From: Dictyocoela muelleri
Lineage: Eukaryota; Microsporidia
Assembly: GCA_016256075.1 (NCBI GenBank)
Contig: SDVU01000119.1
Location: 1-19,989, forward strand
Direction of reading: 5' to 3'
Length of the DNA: 19,989 nucleotides
The notes under the pieces were generated by a model. The model did not search any database. It saw nothing but the letters and a program-made list of their open reading frames with translations, and had not been told where the DNA came from. The first letter of the stretch is position 1, and each line of letters begins with the position of its first letter. Positions 1 to 8,447 of this stretch are shown here, in pieces. The translations under genes were made by a program, and so were the position numbers.

Positions 1-2580
1 AGAAATATTTATTTATATTGCAAACTACCCATGAACCTTTTTTAACAGATTATTTTATTGTTATTTAAATATACTTTATCTACCTATTCTCATCTCTTTC
101 ATGTGGCACAAACAGTTTTTGAAACAAAAAATCATAATAGTAGTAAAAAGTAGCGTGTTTTCGTTCACAATTTCAAAATTGAAAAAAATTATAAAATTCT
201 AATTAAAAATAAATTATCTTTATTATAAAAATCATCGTTATAAAAAGTCTTCGTTTTAAAAAAGAATTTATGTATAATCCTTTCTTTTGGAACAGTTCTC
301 AATCTTTTTGTATAGAACCAACTTTTTAATCTTTCTACAAATTGTAGAGACTGACAATGATGAATTATTGGTTTAAGTGACAATATTATTTATCTTTTCA
401 GAATATGAGAATTACTAAAATAAAGAATGCTAAAAAATATTTACTACCGGTCGAAAAGAAGAGTTTTTAACTCGTGTATACTCTACTTTTTGCCGTTTTT
501 TTTTGGAGTTGAAACAACTTCCTGTTCCTACAATATCTTTCATACTGAGTGTCAATGAATCTTTAATTTTTTGGATATTTTTGCAAAAAATATGACCAAC
601 AATTATGGATGAAGAAATAACCATGTACTCAATTATCTTGTTACTGTTTGTTATAATATCTTTCAAATTTAAGTATGAGTTCAAAATATTTTTCTGTACA
701 GTAGTCGTCAATTTTTTTAGTCTCTAAAAATGTCTATTTTTTTTCTAAGAAATAATGCACCCGAGAGAATATTTAAGCTATAAAAATCATTTAAATGTAA
801 CATAAATATAATATAAATCGCATTCTATCGCCATTTAACGTGTACATAAGTTTTTTTAAATTCCGGAACAGTCGAAAAATTTGATCTTGTCGATTTTTTT
901 GGTACCATTTATTTTAAAAATAAAAGGATACGCTTAAATTGAAACAAATATTATTTTGAAAACAGTTTTTTTGGAATTTTTTTGATTCTTATTACAAGAA
1001 ATTCAAAAATAATAAACTTATTTGTGATATATAAGATTGCGGAATAAAAAAATGGCAAGGAATATTGATAATATTTAGTGAAAATGTATAATCTAACAAA
1101 GCCTGTTCAAAAAATCAATTTTTATGAATATTAATTTTTTAATAGATATTGATTATCGCAATAATTTGCTAAAATGATTTTCGAAATTGTCTTTCCTTAA
1201 AATAAATATATAGGAATTAATGCATTCATATGTTAAAAGATATAAAATGGCAATGAAAAAACAAACGATCAACAAAATACAATTTTTTAAAAACAAAATG
1301 TTTTTATAAAAAAAATAGAGCTTAAATAAAAGATCGTTTTTTGTAAGGGTTTATTTTAAAAAAATTCTTTAAGTTGCGTTTTATTAAATGGCGAGACTTA
1401 AAGTAAAGATTACCATGATAGACACATTTTTATCAAATAAAAAAAATCTTTCGAGATTTTATAAAAATAATGTCTTAAATATAGACTAAACGTGCTTTAC
1501 ATTAATCTGAGTATAATGAATTTATGTTTTAGGGACGAAAATAGATGTAAAAATATGAAAAAGATTATCTTTAATTCTCGATTTTGCTATGATTTTTGGA
1601 AATTTACCGTCTTTTTATAAGAAAATCCAAGAATACTGGAGAATTTATCGCTTTGAATTTCAGAGTCTTTAATATGTCTTGTAAAACTAATAAAAGTTTT
1701 AGACTAAAATCTTTTTTTATAAATATCTAAATACACTAAGTGCGAAATTAAAAAAAATCGAACTATTCTTATTATAAAGATAATTTCGAGGAACCTAAGG
1801 TGTATATATAACTGACATTAAATTGATTTTTAACACCAGTTGTACATATTTAACTCAAACGTTATATTCAGGTTTATTAATTCCTTCAAAGATAAATTTA
1901 AAAGAGTTTTGAATAATTTTCAAATTACGAATGCATTAATTAATGATTTTAATCATGAATATGTTATCGGAAAATTAGTTATCATATGTTTTTTATGACT
2001 TAAGAAAGCCTTTAATGTGATTCATCCAATATTGCAGTTTATCGAAAGAAAAATACTAAAATTAATGAAAAAAAAGTTTTAATAAATGGATGTCTAAATG
2101 TAATTACATTGAAAATAAACTATTTCGGAGATAGTATAGCGTTTTTAAATATGCTATAAAATATCATATAAATTCTATATATATGCCAATTTCTTATTGA
2201 GTATTGAAAATATTGCCGTTTATATCTCTATTTTGCAAGCTTACCAATCAAAATATATTAAAAAAACTAGATTTGCAGTAAATGATTTCTGAAGAGCATT
2301 TATATATGGAAAATATGTTCTTATTTAATAATAAAAATAACTGTGGAAAGTGCATGGAATTTTATGTTAATAAAATTCTGATTTTTTTAGATATTTTCGA
2401 TTTTTAGTTCCATTATTTCAAAAGTTACTAGAAATCTACCACACAGTACATTTAAAATTCAATCTTGTACATATAAAAATAATATACACTGTAATATAGA
2501 GAAATTGAATATAGTATTTAAATGCATATAAGAAAAGCAGAAGATAATTAACATGGATGAAAGAAGAATAAATTCTGACA
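1..2580. other. Long AT-rich stretch with no supportable gene
   Basis: No open frame here looks like a real gene. The longest, on the minus strand at 430-711 (93 codons) and 189-383 (64 codons), have no motif I recognise. They lack an obvious start context and could be decayed coding DNA or chance. A short reading near 1985-2050 on the + strand resembles a LINE reverse transcriptase motif and is listed separately. I see no long inverted repeat or tandem array, unlike the rest of the window. The stretch may be old transposon debris. Confidence 0.5.
1985..2110 (+). pseudogene. Possible trace of a LINE-type reverse transcriptase
   Basis: One forward reading gives LKKAFNVIHPILQF directly after a phenylalanine-leucine pair and an interruption. 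This recalls the F-x-D-L-x-K-A-F-D-x-V-x-H motif of non-LTR reverse transcriptases, the block carrying the first catalytic aspartate. If the match is real, that Asp codon lies out of frame here and the second D of the motif is N. No YADD box, endonuclease or poly(A) tail was found around it. The match is short and the region is AT-rich, so chance similarity is quite possible. Confidence 0.22.
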
Positions 2581-2703
2581 AGGATATCAATTCAGCAAGA
2601 AATTAGCACGGATTATAAACAACATCGTTTTCCACGCAAATATAATAGGTACTACGGCGGTATGGAAGACAAATGTCCCAAAATAAATTCTTTTTGGTAC
2701 TAT

Positions 2704-2926
2704 CCCGGGTTGGAGACACAAAAAATTTTGAGCATATGAAAAAGTGTAAATAAGAAAAAGGTGTAAAATTATTTGTTGCTTAATATTCCCGAAACCTATT
2801 CTTCTAAAATTATATATACTATTATAGAAATATGGTTTCATGAATATTAAGCAACAGATAATTTTACACCTTTTTCTTATTTACACTTTTTCATATGCTC
2901 AAAATTTTTTGTGTCTCCAACCCGGG
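2704..2926. repeat. Left terminal hairpin of element I
   Basis: CCCGGGTTGGAGACAC at the start is answered by its exact complement at the end. The arms pair over about 95 bp, with only isolated mismatches in the outer ~85 bp. The centre near 2804-2824 contains a short AT-rich loop. Arm bases differ from the right-hand hairpin at about seven positions, and both arms carry the same change at each. A minus-strand frame across this hairpin (2587-2841) is only a by-product of the palindrome. Confidence 0.9.
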
Positions 2927-3019
2927 TCACAATATAAACACCTATTATAAAAAAATAGTAAATAAATAATTAATAAATCAGATTTAATTCGAAATAATGT
3001 CGAAAAATTCTTTAAATTC

Positions 3020-3760
3020 AATGTTTTTATGATTTCTAAAAACAAAAAAACATTCAAGGTATCAGTTATAGTATCAAGACTTATTCCATAACTATAGTGC
3101 TTGATTTTTTTCAGATGGGCCTATAAATTTTTAATACATTGAGTGTTGGCTTTTGTATTTGTATCTACAAAATTGTATTTATGACATACTGAGTCTTTAA
3201 AATAGCCAGTTATTTTTTTATAAGCAGCCCATTGATCAGATACCACATAGCTTATATCTTCGATGTTATCTTTTATAATGGGTATCAATGTTCCTGCATC
3301 TCTTTTTTTTATATTCAATGTAACAATATCCTGTTTGAACCTCCACTGCTCCCCAAATACACACCGGTTCACCAAATCTTCCCACACCGTTTTCCAACGA
3401 GTCCAGAAACCATCATCACTTTTGACTTGTTTTAAAACCCCGCCTAATTTTCGTTTTTTATTTTGAACGTATTTCTCTGTTTTATTTCTGAACTAAGCCA
3501 TTAGAAACTTATACATACACTCTCCTATCTTACAATTCGACTTAATATAATCGGCGCTAAAATGATTTTTGTTAAAAAATAGAATAAAAACCTGAGAAAT
3601 ATTAAGGGCTTATTTTAATATCTTTTAGGGCGCAATCATCCAGAATATTCTAATAAATTCGGCAATGCATACATCTTCATGCAAATTCAAAATTAAATTT
3701 GCCACAGTTTTTCAGAATCATTTTTCGTTTGCATTTTAAACATTTTTTATTTGAGGGGAT
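3020..3760 (-). pseudogene. Decayed Merlin transposase of element I
   Basis: This encoded a DDE transposase of the IS1016/ISXO2-like group, which would cut and insert the element via its termini. Reading on the minus strand, a C-x2-C pair (CLKC, about 3730-3741) marks the N-terminal zinc-finger region. The best-preserved frame, 3387 to 3121, holds TLIPIIKDNI, then VSDQW with the second catalytic Asp (codon 3235-3237), then NFVDTNTKANTQ. The Glu expected in the following T-Q-x-I-E-x-L-W motif is Lys (codon 3130-3132). The Trp after Leu is an amber codon at 3121-3123, and beyond it the frame continues with HLKKIKHYSYG. The first catalytic Asp could not be placed with confidence. The N-terminal half is scrambled by frame changes, so the gene is dead. 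Confidence 0.8.
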
Positions 3761-3900
3761 CGATCCAATCGCTATAAAAAGGTCAAGAATGATATTTTTA
3801 TCGGGATTATAGTTAAACATTCGTAATAAGTTTTATAATTTAATCGATTTAACATAGGAGTTGGCATTTATTTTTTTTATAATAGGTGTTTATATTGTGA

Positions 3901-4122
3901 CCCGGGTTGGAGACACAAAAAATTTTGAGTATATGAAAAAGTGTAAATTTGAAAAATGTGTAAAAATATCAGCTGGTTAATATTCCTGAAACCTATTCTT
4001 CTAAAATTATACATACTATTAGAAGAATAGGTTTGAGGAATATTAACCAGCTGATATTTTTACACATTTTTCAAATTTACACTTTTTCATATGCTCAAAA
4101 TTTTTTGTGTCTCCAACCCGAA
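3901..4122. repeat. Right terminal hairpin of element I
   Basis: This is a second copy of the foldback in 2704-2926, also opening with CCCGGGTTGGAGACAC. Its arms pair almost perfectly over ~100 bp, including CAGCTGGTTAATATT and its complement. The arm core differs from the left hairpin, but the change is matched in both arms. The innermost segment (4001-4020) reads in the same direction as the left copy, not inverted as the overall terminal repeat would predict. Confidence 0.9.
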
Positions 4123-4130
4123 ATAGTACC

Positions 4131-4333
4131 TAGTTTTTTAGATACCTTCTTAATAATACCTATCCCTTTTATGACAGGATAAAGTCTTTTTTTTAAATAA
4201 AAAAATTAAGTTTTAAAACTTTTAAATACCTAAAAATTGCATTCAAGCTAGGAATTTGCCTTATTCCTCATTCGAAATATAATTTTATAATTTTTAATTT
4301 TACATTTGGTAATATACATTAGCTCTGATAGTT
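4131..4333. other. AT-rich spacer between elements
   Basis: About 200 bp between Merlin element I and the direct repeat at 4334. No gene and no recognisable repeat. Confidence 0.4.
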
Positions 4334-4410
4334 ATCTTCAATCTTTGGTTTTCAAATATTTGGTTCTTAGTCTTCAAGTTATAATCAAGCATAAGCTAAC
4401 AGCCCAACTA
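4334..4410 (+). repeat. Direct repeat DR1 (left copy)
   Basis: About 77 bp, from ATCTTCAATCTT to CATAAGCTAACAGCCCAACTA. It recurs in the same orientation at 5044-5117 with a few substitutions and small gaps. It lies 8 bp outside the left end of the TIR element at 4419. Confidence 0.85.
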
Positions 4411-4418
4411 AATTTGAT

Positions 4419-5037
4419 GGTTCATTCGAATATAGGCGAGTTGAACCTAAACTCGCCAAAATAAAAACGGTTCAACTCGGCAAAATATCTTTATAAAAAA
4501 TTATTTATAAAGCAAAAAAAATAGAATTTTATCTTCCGAAAGCCCAAAGAAACATGAAATTGCCTCTCATCCAACGAATTAAAGATCCACTTCAACGTAT
4601 TTGTAAGTCTTAAAATGTTAGAGCATAGAGTATGTTTTTTATTTCAAATAATCTTAAAATCGCGAGATAAATATATATAATCAATAATGAAAATTCAGAG
4701 ATAGCATAGAAATTTATCAAATTTGGTGCAGTATATAATTTAGCAAGGGTCTATAAATCTCAGCAAACAATGCTTGATTTTATATAGATCTATCTAAACA
4801 TTTTAATCTTATTGGAAATAAGAAACATATTTTATGCTTTTATTTATAAATAATTAGTTATCCGATGAGCATAACTCGTTTTAAAACCAAAAATTTCTTG
4901 TTTCTTTGGGCTTTCGAATGATAAAATTCTATTTTTTTAAAGCTTTATAAATAATTTTTATTTCGATATTTTGGCTAAATGAACCGTTATTAATTTTGGC
5001 GAGTTAGGTTTCAACTCGTCTATATGCGAGTAGAACC
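4419..5037. mobile_element. Non-coding TIR element (MITE-like) with ~130-bp ends
   Basis: The left end (about 4419-4555) and right end (about 4885-5037) are inverted copies of each other. Both begin GGTTC and pass through a GGCGAGTT-type hairpin, with arms GGCGAGTT and AACTCGCC in the left copy. They then share ATTATTTATAAAGC, ATAGAATTTTATC and CGAAAGCCCAAAGAAAC. The ~330 bp between the ends has no open frame of note, so the element is non-autonomous. No short target duplication was recognised. Instead, much longer direct repeats lie 6-8 bp outside each end. The superfamily is unknown. Confidence 0.75.
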
Positions 5038-5043
5038 TAAACG

Positions 5044-5117
5044 ATCTTCAATCTTAGTTTTCATATATTACGTTCTTAGTCTTCAAGTTACTCAAGCATA
5101 AGCTAACAGCCCAACTA
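5044..5117 (+). repeat. Direct repeat DR2 (right copy)
   Basis: The counterpart of 4334-4410. The offset between the copies is 710 bp, so the arrangement could be one and a bit units of a tandem repeat containing the MITE. The outer array of the next element begins about 30 bp downstream. Confidence 0.85.
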
Positions 5118-5148
5118 TATACATAATTTGTTTCATCATATACTACAA

Positions 5149-5392
5149 GGTTTTTAATAGTTATAGATTACCTTTTCAAAAGCTATAGATCCATTTAACC
5201 AAAGTTATAGACCCCTTTTGCAAAGTTATAGATCACATTTCCCAAAGTTATAGACACCAATTTGCCAAAGTTATATATCCCTTTTCCTAGAGTTATAGCC
5301 CCATTTTTTTAGAGTTAAGGCCATGTTTTATTAAAGTTTAAGGACAAATTTTTTAAAGTAAAAAATATTTCCATAGTTATAGACACGATTTA
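5149..5392 (+). repeat. Left tandem array, ~21-bp unit with AAAGTTATAGACC core
   Basis: Roughly ten diverged units, each an AGTTATAGA core followed by a C/T-rich run such as CCCCTTTTGC. The array opens with GGTTTTTAATAGTTATAGAT. The same unit in reverse complement forms an array of nearly equal length at 7561-7804, so the two act as inverted termini. Units grow more irregular towards the inner side (TTAAGGCC, TTTAAGGAC). Confidence 0.85.
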
Positions 5393-5518
5393 TCGGTGTA
5401 TTAAAATATTTTCAAAAATAATTAAACATTTTAAAATATTTATACAATCATTCGGCCTCCTAAAAAATACCTAATAATATCAGAATAAATGGAATGTCGG
5501 TACTACCCCGTTCATTAT

Positions 5519-5526
5519 CAATTTTT
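5519..5526 (+). repeat. Target-site duplication, left of element II
   Basis: CAATTTTT directly precedes the GGCACTGAG terminus and is repeated exactly at 7006-7013 directly after the other terminus. Eight bases fits the 8-9 bp duplications known for Merlin. Confidence 0.8.
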
Positions 5527-5545
5527 GGCACTGAGTATTTATCCA

Positions 5546-5774
5546 GGGCGCCGCTAAACATTCATACAAAGAAGCTCATGAAAAAATAATGTATAATTGA
5601 GTTTCTCATGACGAGTTTCTATGGGAGGCATATTTTCTATATCTTATATCTTGATATATATATATCAAGATATAAGATAAAGAAAATATGTCTTCCATAG
5701 AAACTCGTCATGAGAAACTCAATTATACTTTTTCTTTTTCATGAGCTTCTTTGTATGAATGTTTAGCGGCGCCC
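5546..5774. repeat. Left terminal hairpin of element II
   Basis: GGGCGCCGCTAAACATTCAT at the start is matched by its complement at the end. The arms of ~100 bp pair with few mismatches. The tip is a long run of alternating TA around TATCTTGATATATATATATC, itself palindromic. Both arms carry hairpin-specific bases that differ from the right hairpin, for example GAAGCTCATG against GGAGCTCATG. Confidence 0.9.
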
Positions 5775-5859
5775 TAAATAAAAATATATTATAATAAGAA
5801 AAATTATAAAATAATTATTAATTATTTTTACGAAATATGTAAATACTTATTATAAAAGT

Positions 5860-6660
5860 TCCCCCCCATGCTAAAATGTCCAACTGCTTTTGTATAAATT
5901 CTCGGTTAATTTCATATCCCGAATGTATTTTCTTTTTTGTATGACTCAATAGACCTTTAATTGTCTGAGTATGCTTATCTGTCAACGGATTAACAAAATT
6001 TAAACTGTGATTTACAGTAAAATGAGAAAATCCTTTTTCTTCAAGGCCTACATAAGATTTGTACATATCAGATATCAAAACACCCCCCTCCCAAACATTT
6101 GATTCAAATAATTGATGCAATGTATTCTTTATCCTGTTTTCTACTACATTGAAAAAACACCTATTTGTACCTACTTCTACGCCACCAAACACTAAAATAT
6201 GTGGTTTTATTCGACCCTTTTATATTTACGTCTATTGAAAAGGGATTCATCAATTTGGACTTCTGTACCCGGACCACCAATTTTTGTTTTTTTTTTAATA
6301 TGTAATCTTTTATCATTACAGCTTCAAGTTTTTTCTTATAAAAATAATAAGTTCTACTCATTCTCAATTCATGTATCGCTTTTTTAGGACTTATATCATC
6401 TTTAAAAAATAGTTAAACAAATTTTATAAATTTTAAAAAATCAATCTTGCAGTCTGAAAAATAGCTTTTGCCGTATATTGATCTTTTTGCACAGCAAGGT
6501 TTCTTACAACGCTAAACAAAACCACTTTCACAATCTCTTTTTTCGATAAAGACATAAATCCCCTGCATTTAAAACATTTAATTTTTTAGGCAAAAGACTT
6601 CAACGTTGTAATAATTTTATGCGCTTTTCTTTTTTATGCAGTATATTAATAATTTATCAT
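5860..6660 (-). pseudogene. Decayed Merlin transposase of element II
   Basis: IS1016/Merlin-type DDE transposase on the minus strand. A C-x2-C pair (KCFKC, about 6564-6575) marks the N-terminal zinc finger. A helix-turn-helix-like stretch follows (MSRTYYFYKKKLE, about 6325-6365). After a frame change comes KIGGPGTEVQIDESLF, with the first catalytic Asp at codon 6249-6251. A second frame change lies within the KYKR/GRIK region near 6220. From 6192 the open frame runs VFGGVEVG, then ISDMYKSY (second Asp, codon 6067-6069), then VNHSLNFVNPLTDKHTQ. The expected catalytic Glu is Lys (codon 5956-5958) and the conserved Trp is Leu. Two frameshifts and a lost catalytic residue make it inactive, but it is less worn than the copy in element I. 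Confidence 0.85.
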
Positions 6661-6748
6661 ATCTCATTGTGTCTAATGATTTTTCAGGTCGAACCATAAG
6701 GGTATTTTAAAAAAATAGTTTTGACGGCAAAACAAAAAAAATTTACAA

Positions 6749-6986
6749 GGCGTTACTAAACATTCACACAAAGGAGCTCATGAAAAAATAAAATAATAAT
6801 TGAGTTTTTCATGACGAGTTACTGTGGGAGACATATTTTCTTCATCTTATATCTTGATATATAAATACGTATATATTATAAAATTAATATGAAGAAAATA
6901 TACCTCCCATAGTAACTCGTCATGAAAAACTCAATTATATTTTTATTTTTTCATGAGCTCCATTGTATGAATGTTTAGCGGCGCCC
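6749..6986. repeat. Right terminal hairpin of element II
   Basis: A second copy of the foldback, with outer arm CTAAACATTCACACAAAGGA and its near complement at the far side. The tip near 6855-6890 has diverged strongly from the left hairpin, while the arms GAGTTTTTCATGACGAGTTAC remain complementary. The GGCGCC tip of the inner arm is worn here to GGCGTT. Confidence 0.85.
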
Positions 6987-7005
6987 CGAATAAATACTCA
7001 GTTCC

Positions 7006-7013
7006 CAATTTTT
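7006..7013 (+). repeat. Target-site duplication, right of element II
   Basis: CAATTTTT, identical to 5519-5526, immediately outside the GGAACTGAG terminus read inward. Confidence 0.8.
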
Positions 7014-7560
7014 TACTTGTTTAAAATAATTTGAAATATACTATGAAAAATTGCAAGATAAACTCTGTTATTGTTCCTTTTTTAGCCTTAGTAGAATTTA
7101 AGGAGACAATGAATCTTACAATAACTGATAACTGATTATTTTTAGTACAGTAATTCTAGATTATTTTTTTAATTTTATTCTTTTAACTGCTTTTGGTAAG
7201 TAAAAAGGTATAAATTTTGAAGCGGTTTTCAAAGACCTCCTTTTTTATTTTACTATATTAATTTTAGTAGATTAGTATTTGTTTTATTTCTTTACCCTAA
7301 TTTTACGGGTGTCAAAAAGTGAGTTAGTTTCTAAACTCAAAAATCTTTTCGGATTTAAATACGATTAAATTTTTATGTAACTTAATATTATTTAAAATAG
7401 AAAAGTATTGGTGTTTATTCTTAAAATTTTTCTTAACTTATATTTTATTTAAAATCACCTCCTGTAAAATCTTTCGGTTGAACTAAGTAGTATAGACATT
7501 TCAATGTTTTCGGGATTCATAGGCATTTTTTTGTGGACATATTAGTGTTAAATATTTAAA
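7014..7560. other. Gene-free interior of the composite element
   Basis: About 550 bp between Merlin element II and the right 21-bp array. AT-rich, with no open frame and no transposase similarity that I can see. Confidence 0.45.
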
Positions 7561-7804
7561 GGAGTCTATAACTCCGGTAAATCGAGTCTATAACTCTGGA
7601 AAACTGTTTTTTATAATTCGAAAAGATAGGTCTATAACTCTGGAAAAATGGGTCTAGACCTGCAAAAAAAATGGATTTATAACTCTGGGAAAAAGGATCT
7701 ATAATTCTGGGAAAGGTGGTTTATAACTCTCTGAAAAGCGGTATATAACTTTGACTAAAGAGGTCTATAACTTTGGGAAAATTGTCTATAACTATGAGAA
7801 CCCT
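7561..7804 (-). repeat. Right tandem array, ~21-bp unit in inverse orientation
   Basis: About a dozen units of the form GGTCTATAACTCTGGGAAAA, the reverse complement of the array at 5149-5392. The last unit ends CTATGAGAACCC, matching the inverted opening of the left array and the boundary of element III at 18509. Confidence 0.85.
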
Positions 7805-8447
7805 GTAAAATAATTAATGTAAAGTTATAGGATTTTTTATGAATATTTTAAGTTTCAATACTGCTTTTTTAAAGATATGTTTCTGTAATCAACCTCACAC
7901 CTAGGATAGCTCCTTCTGATTCAATAAAATATGCGAACAAGTTTCAATCAACTATACCAGAACAACTGTATATTACTGCTATAGTTATTGACCGCTTAAT
8001 GTCATTCTTTGATTATTTATCAAAGTTGGTTAAAAATTAGAATAACAATACTTAAATGTTACATTGAAGAGTTTAACCACCAAACCTGGCTACTCAATTT
8101 TTACTACCTGAAAAATATATTTTGCTTAAAAATATGTTTCTTTGTTTAATTATTAAAAAGTTTATAAAAAATAATTAATTTAATAATAAAAAATTCCAAC
8201 TTTGCTACATCTCATTATTACTCATGTTTAATAAACAAAGTTCAACCTAAAAATTTTTAAAGATAAAAATTTTTAAATCCGATGATAATTTATCAAAAGT
8301 AATTTGGAATCATTTATAAAATATTATTTGTGTTTCTTTTAAAATCAATTCCAAAGTCTCTTATCTCCAAATTTTATTTGACCCTCTAAAATCTTTTCAA
8401 GTCTCAACAAAAAAAATTCTTTTATTATTTTGTAAATCCTTAAGGCC
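7805..8447. promoter_or_regulatory. Upstream region of the casein kinase 1 gene
   Basis: About 640 bp without a gene or clear repeat. An in-frame TAA 15 bases before the kinase ATG shows the reading frame does not extend upstream. A GGCC sits directly before the ATG; short G- or C-rich triplets just ahead of the start are common at microsporidian genes, so this may be the transcription signal. No convincing TATA element could be singled out in such AT-rich DNA. Confidence 0.3.

Larger units (their letters stand above)
2696..4130 (-). mobile_element. Merlin-type DNA transposon I with foldback ends
   Basis: The ends are long terminal inverted repeats of about 260 bp, 2696-2957 and 3869-4130, starting GGTACTAT at the left and ending ATAGTACC at the right. 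Each end contains its own hairpin (2704-2926 and 3901-4122). The inverted repeat then continues inward past the hairpin as CACAATATAAACACC and its complement, so the hairpins belong to the termini and are not separate insertions. Between them lies a decayed Merlin/IS1016-type transposase on the minus strand. The flanking 8-mers, TTCTTTTT (2688-2695) and TAGTTTTT (4131-4138), agree at 6 of 8 bases and may be a worn target duplication; Merlin elements are known to duplicate 8-9 bp. At ~1.4 kb it has the usual size for the family. Confidence 0.8.
5527..7005 (-). mobile_element. Merlin-type DNA transposon II with foldback ends
   Basis: The termini GGCACTGAGTATTTAT and, inverted at the right, GGAACTGAGTATTTAT are bounded by a perfect 8-bp duplication, CAATTTTT. 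Inverted repeats of about 250 bp each contain a ~230-bp foldback (5546-5774, 6749-6986). The interior is a decayed minus-strand Merlin transposase. At 1479 bp the element is almost the size of element I and has the same plan, but the terminal sequences are unrelated. It appears to have inserted into a region bounded by inverted 21-bp arrays. The exact duplication suggests insertion later than the decay around it. Confidence 0.85.
5149..7804. mobile_element. Composite: inverted tandem arrays enclosing Merlin element II
   Basis: Two inverted arrays of the ~21-bp unit (5149-5392, 7561-7804) bound a 2.66-kb region. The outer tips correspond: GGTTTTTAATAGTTATAG at the left, and CTATAACTATGAGAACCC at the right. 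The same tip (GGGTTCT then AAAGTTAT) bounds Merlin element III at 16357-18509. The simplest reading is a non-autonomous relative of III into which element II later jumped. Apart from element II, the interior (5393-5518 and 7014-7560) carries no gene. No target duplication of the outer element was recognised. Confidence 0.55.

Noticed and set aside
189-711. Two minus-strand open frames (64 and 93 codons) as possible genes
   Set aside because: Short, no recognised motif, and no start context. A vague likeness of the first to transposase C-terminal parts was too weak to name a family.
2587-2841. Minus-strand frame of 84 codons
   Set aside because: It runs through the left hairpin arm of element I and is explained by that palindrome.
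3232-3466. Two overlapping plus-strand frames of 67 codons
   Set aside because: They are antisense shadows of the Merlin transposase remnant, which shows family motifs on the minus strand.
6199-6387. Plus-strand frame of 62 codons
   Set aside because: Antisense to the element II transposase.
5149-7804. CRISPR array, because of the short regular repeats
   Set aside because: The units are head-to-tail, diverged and without unique spacers, and the context is eukaryotic.
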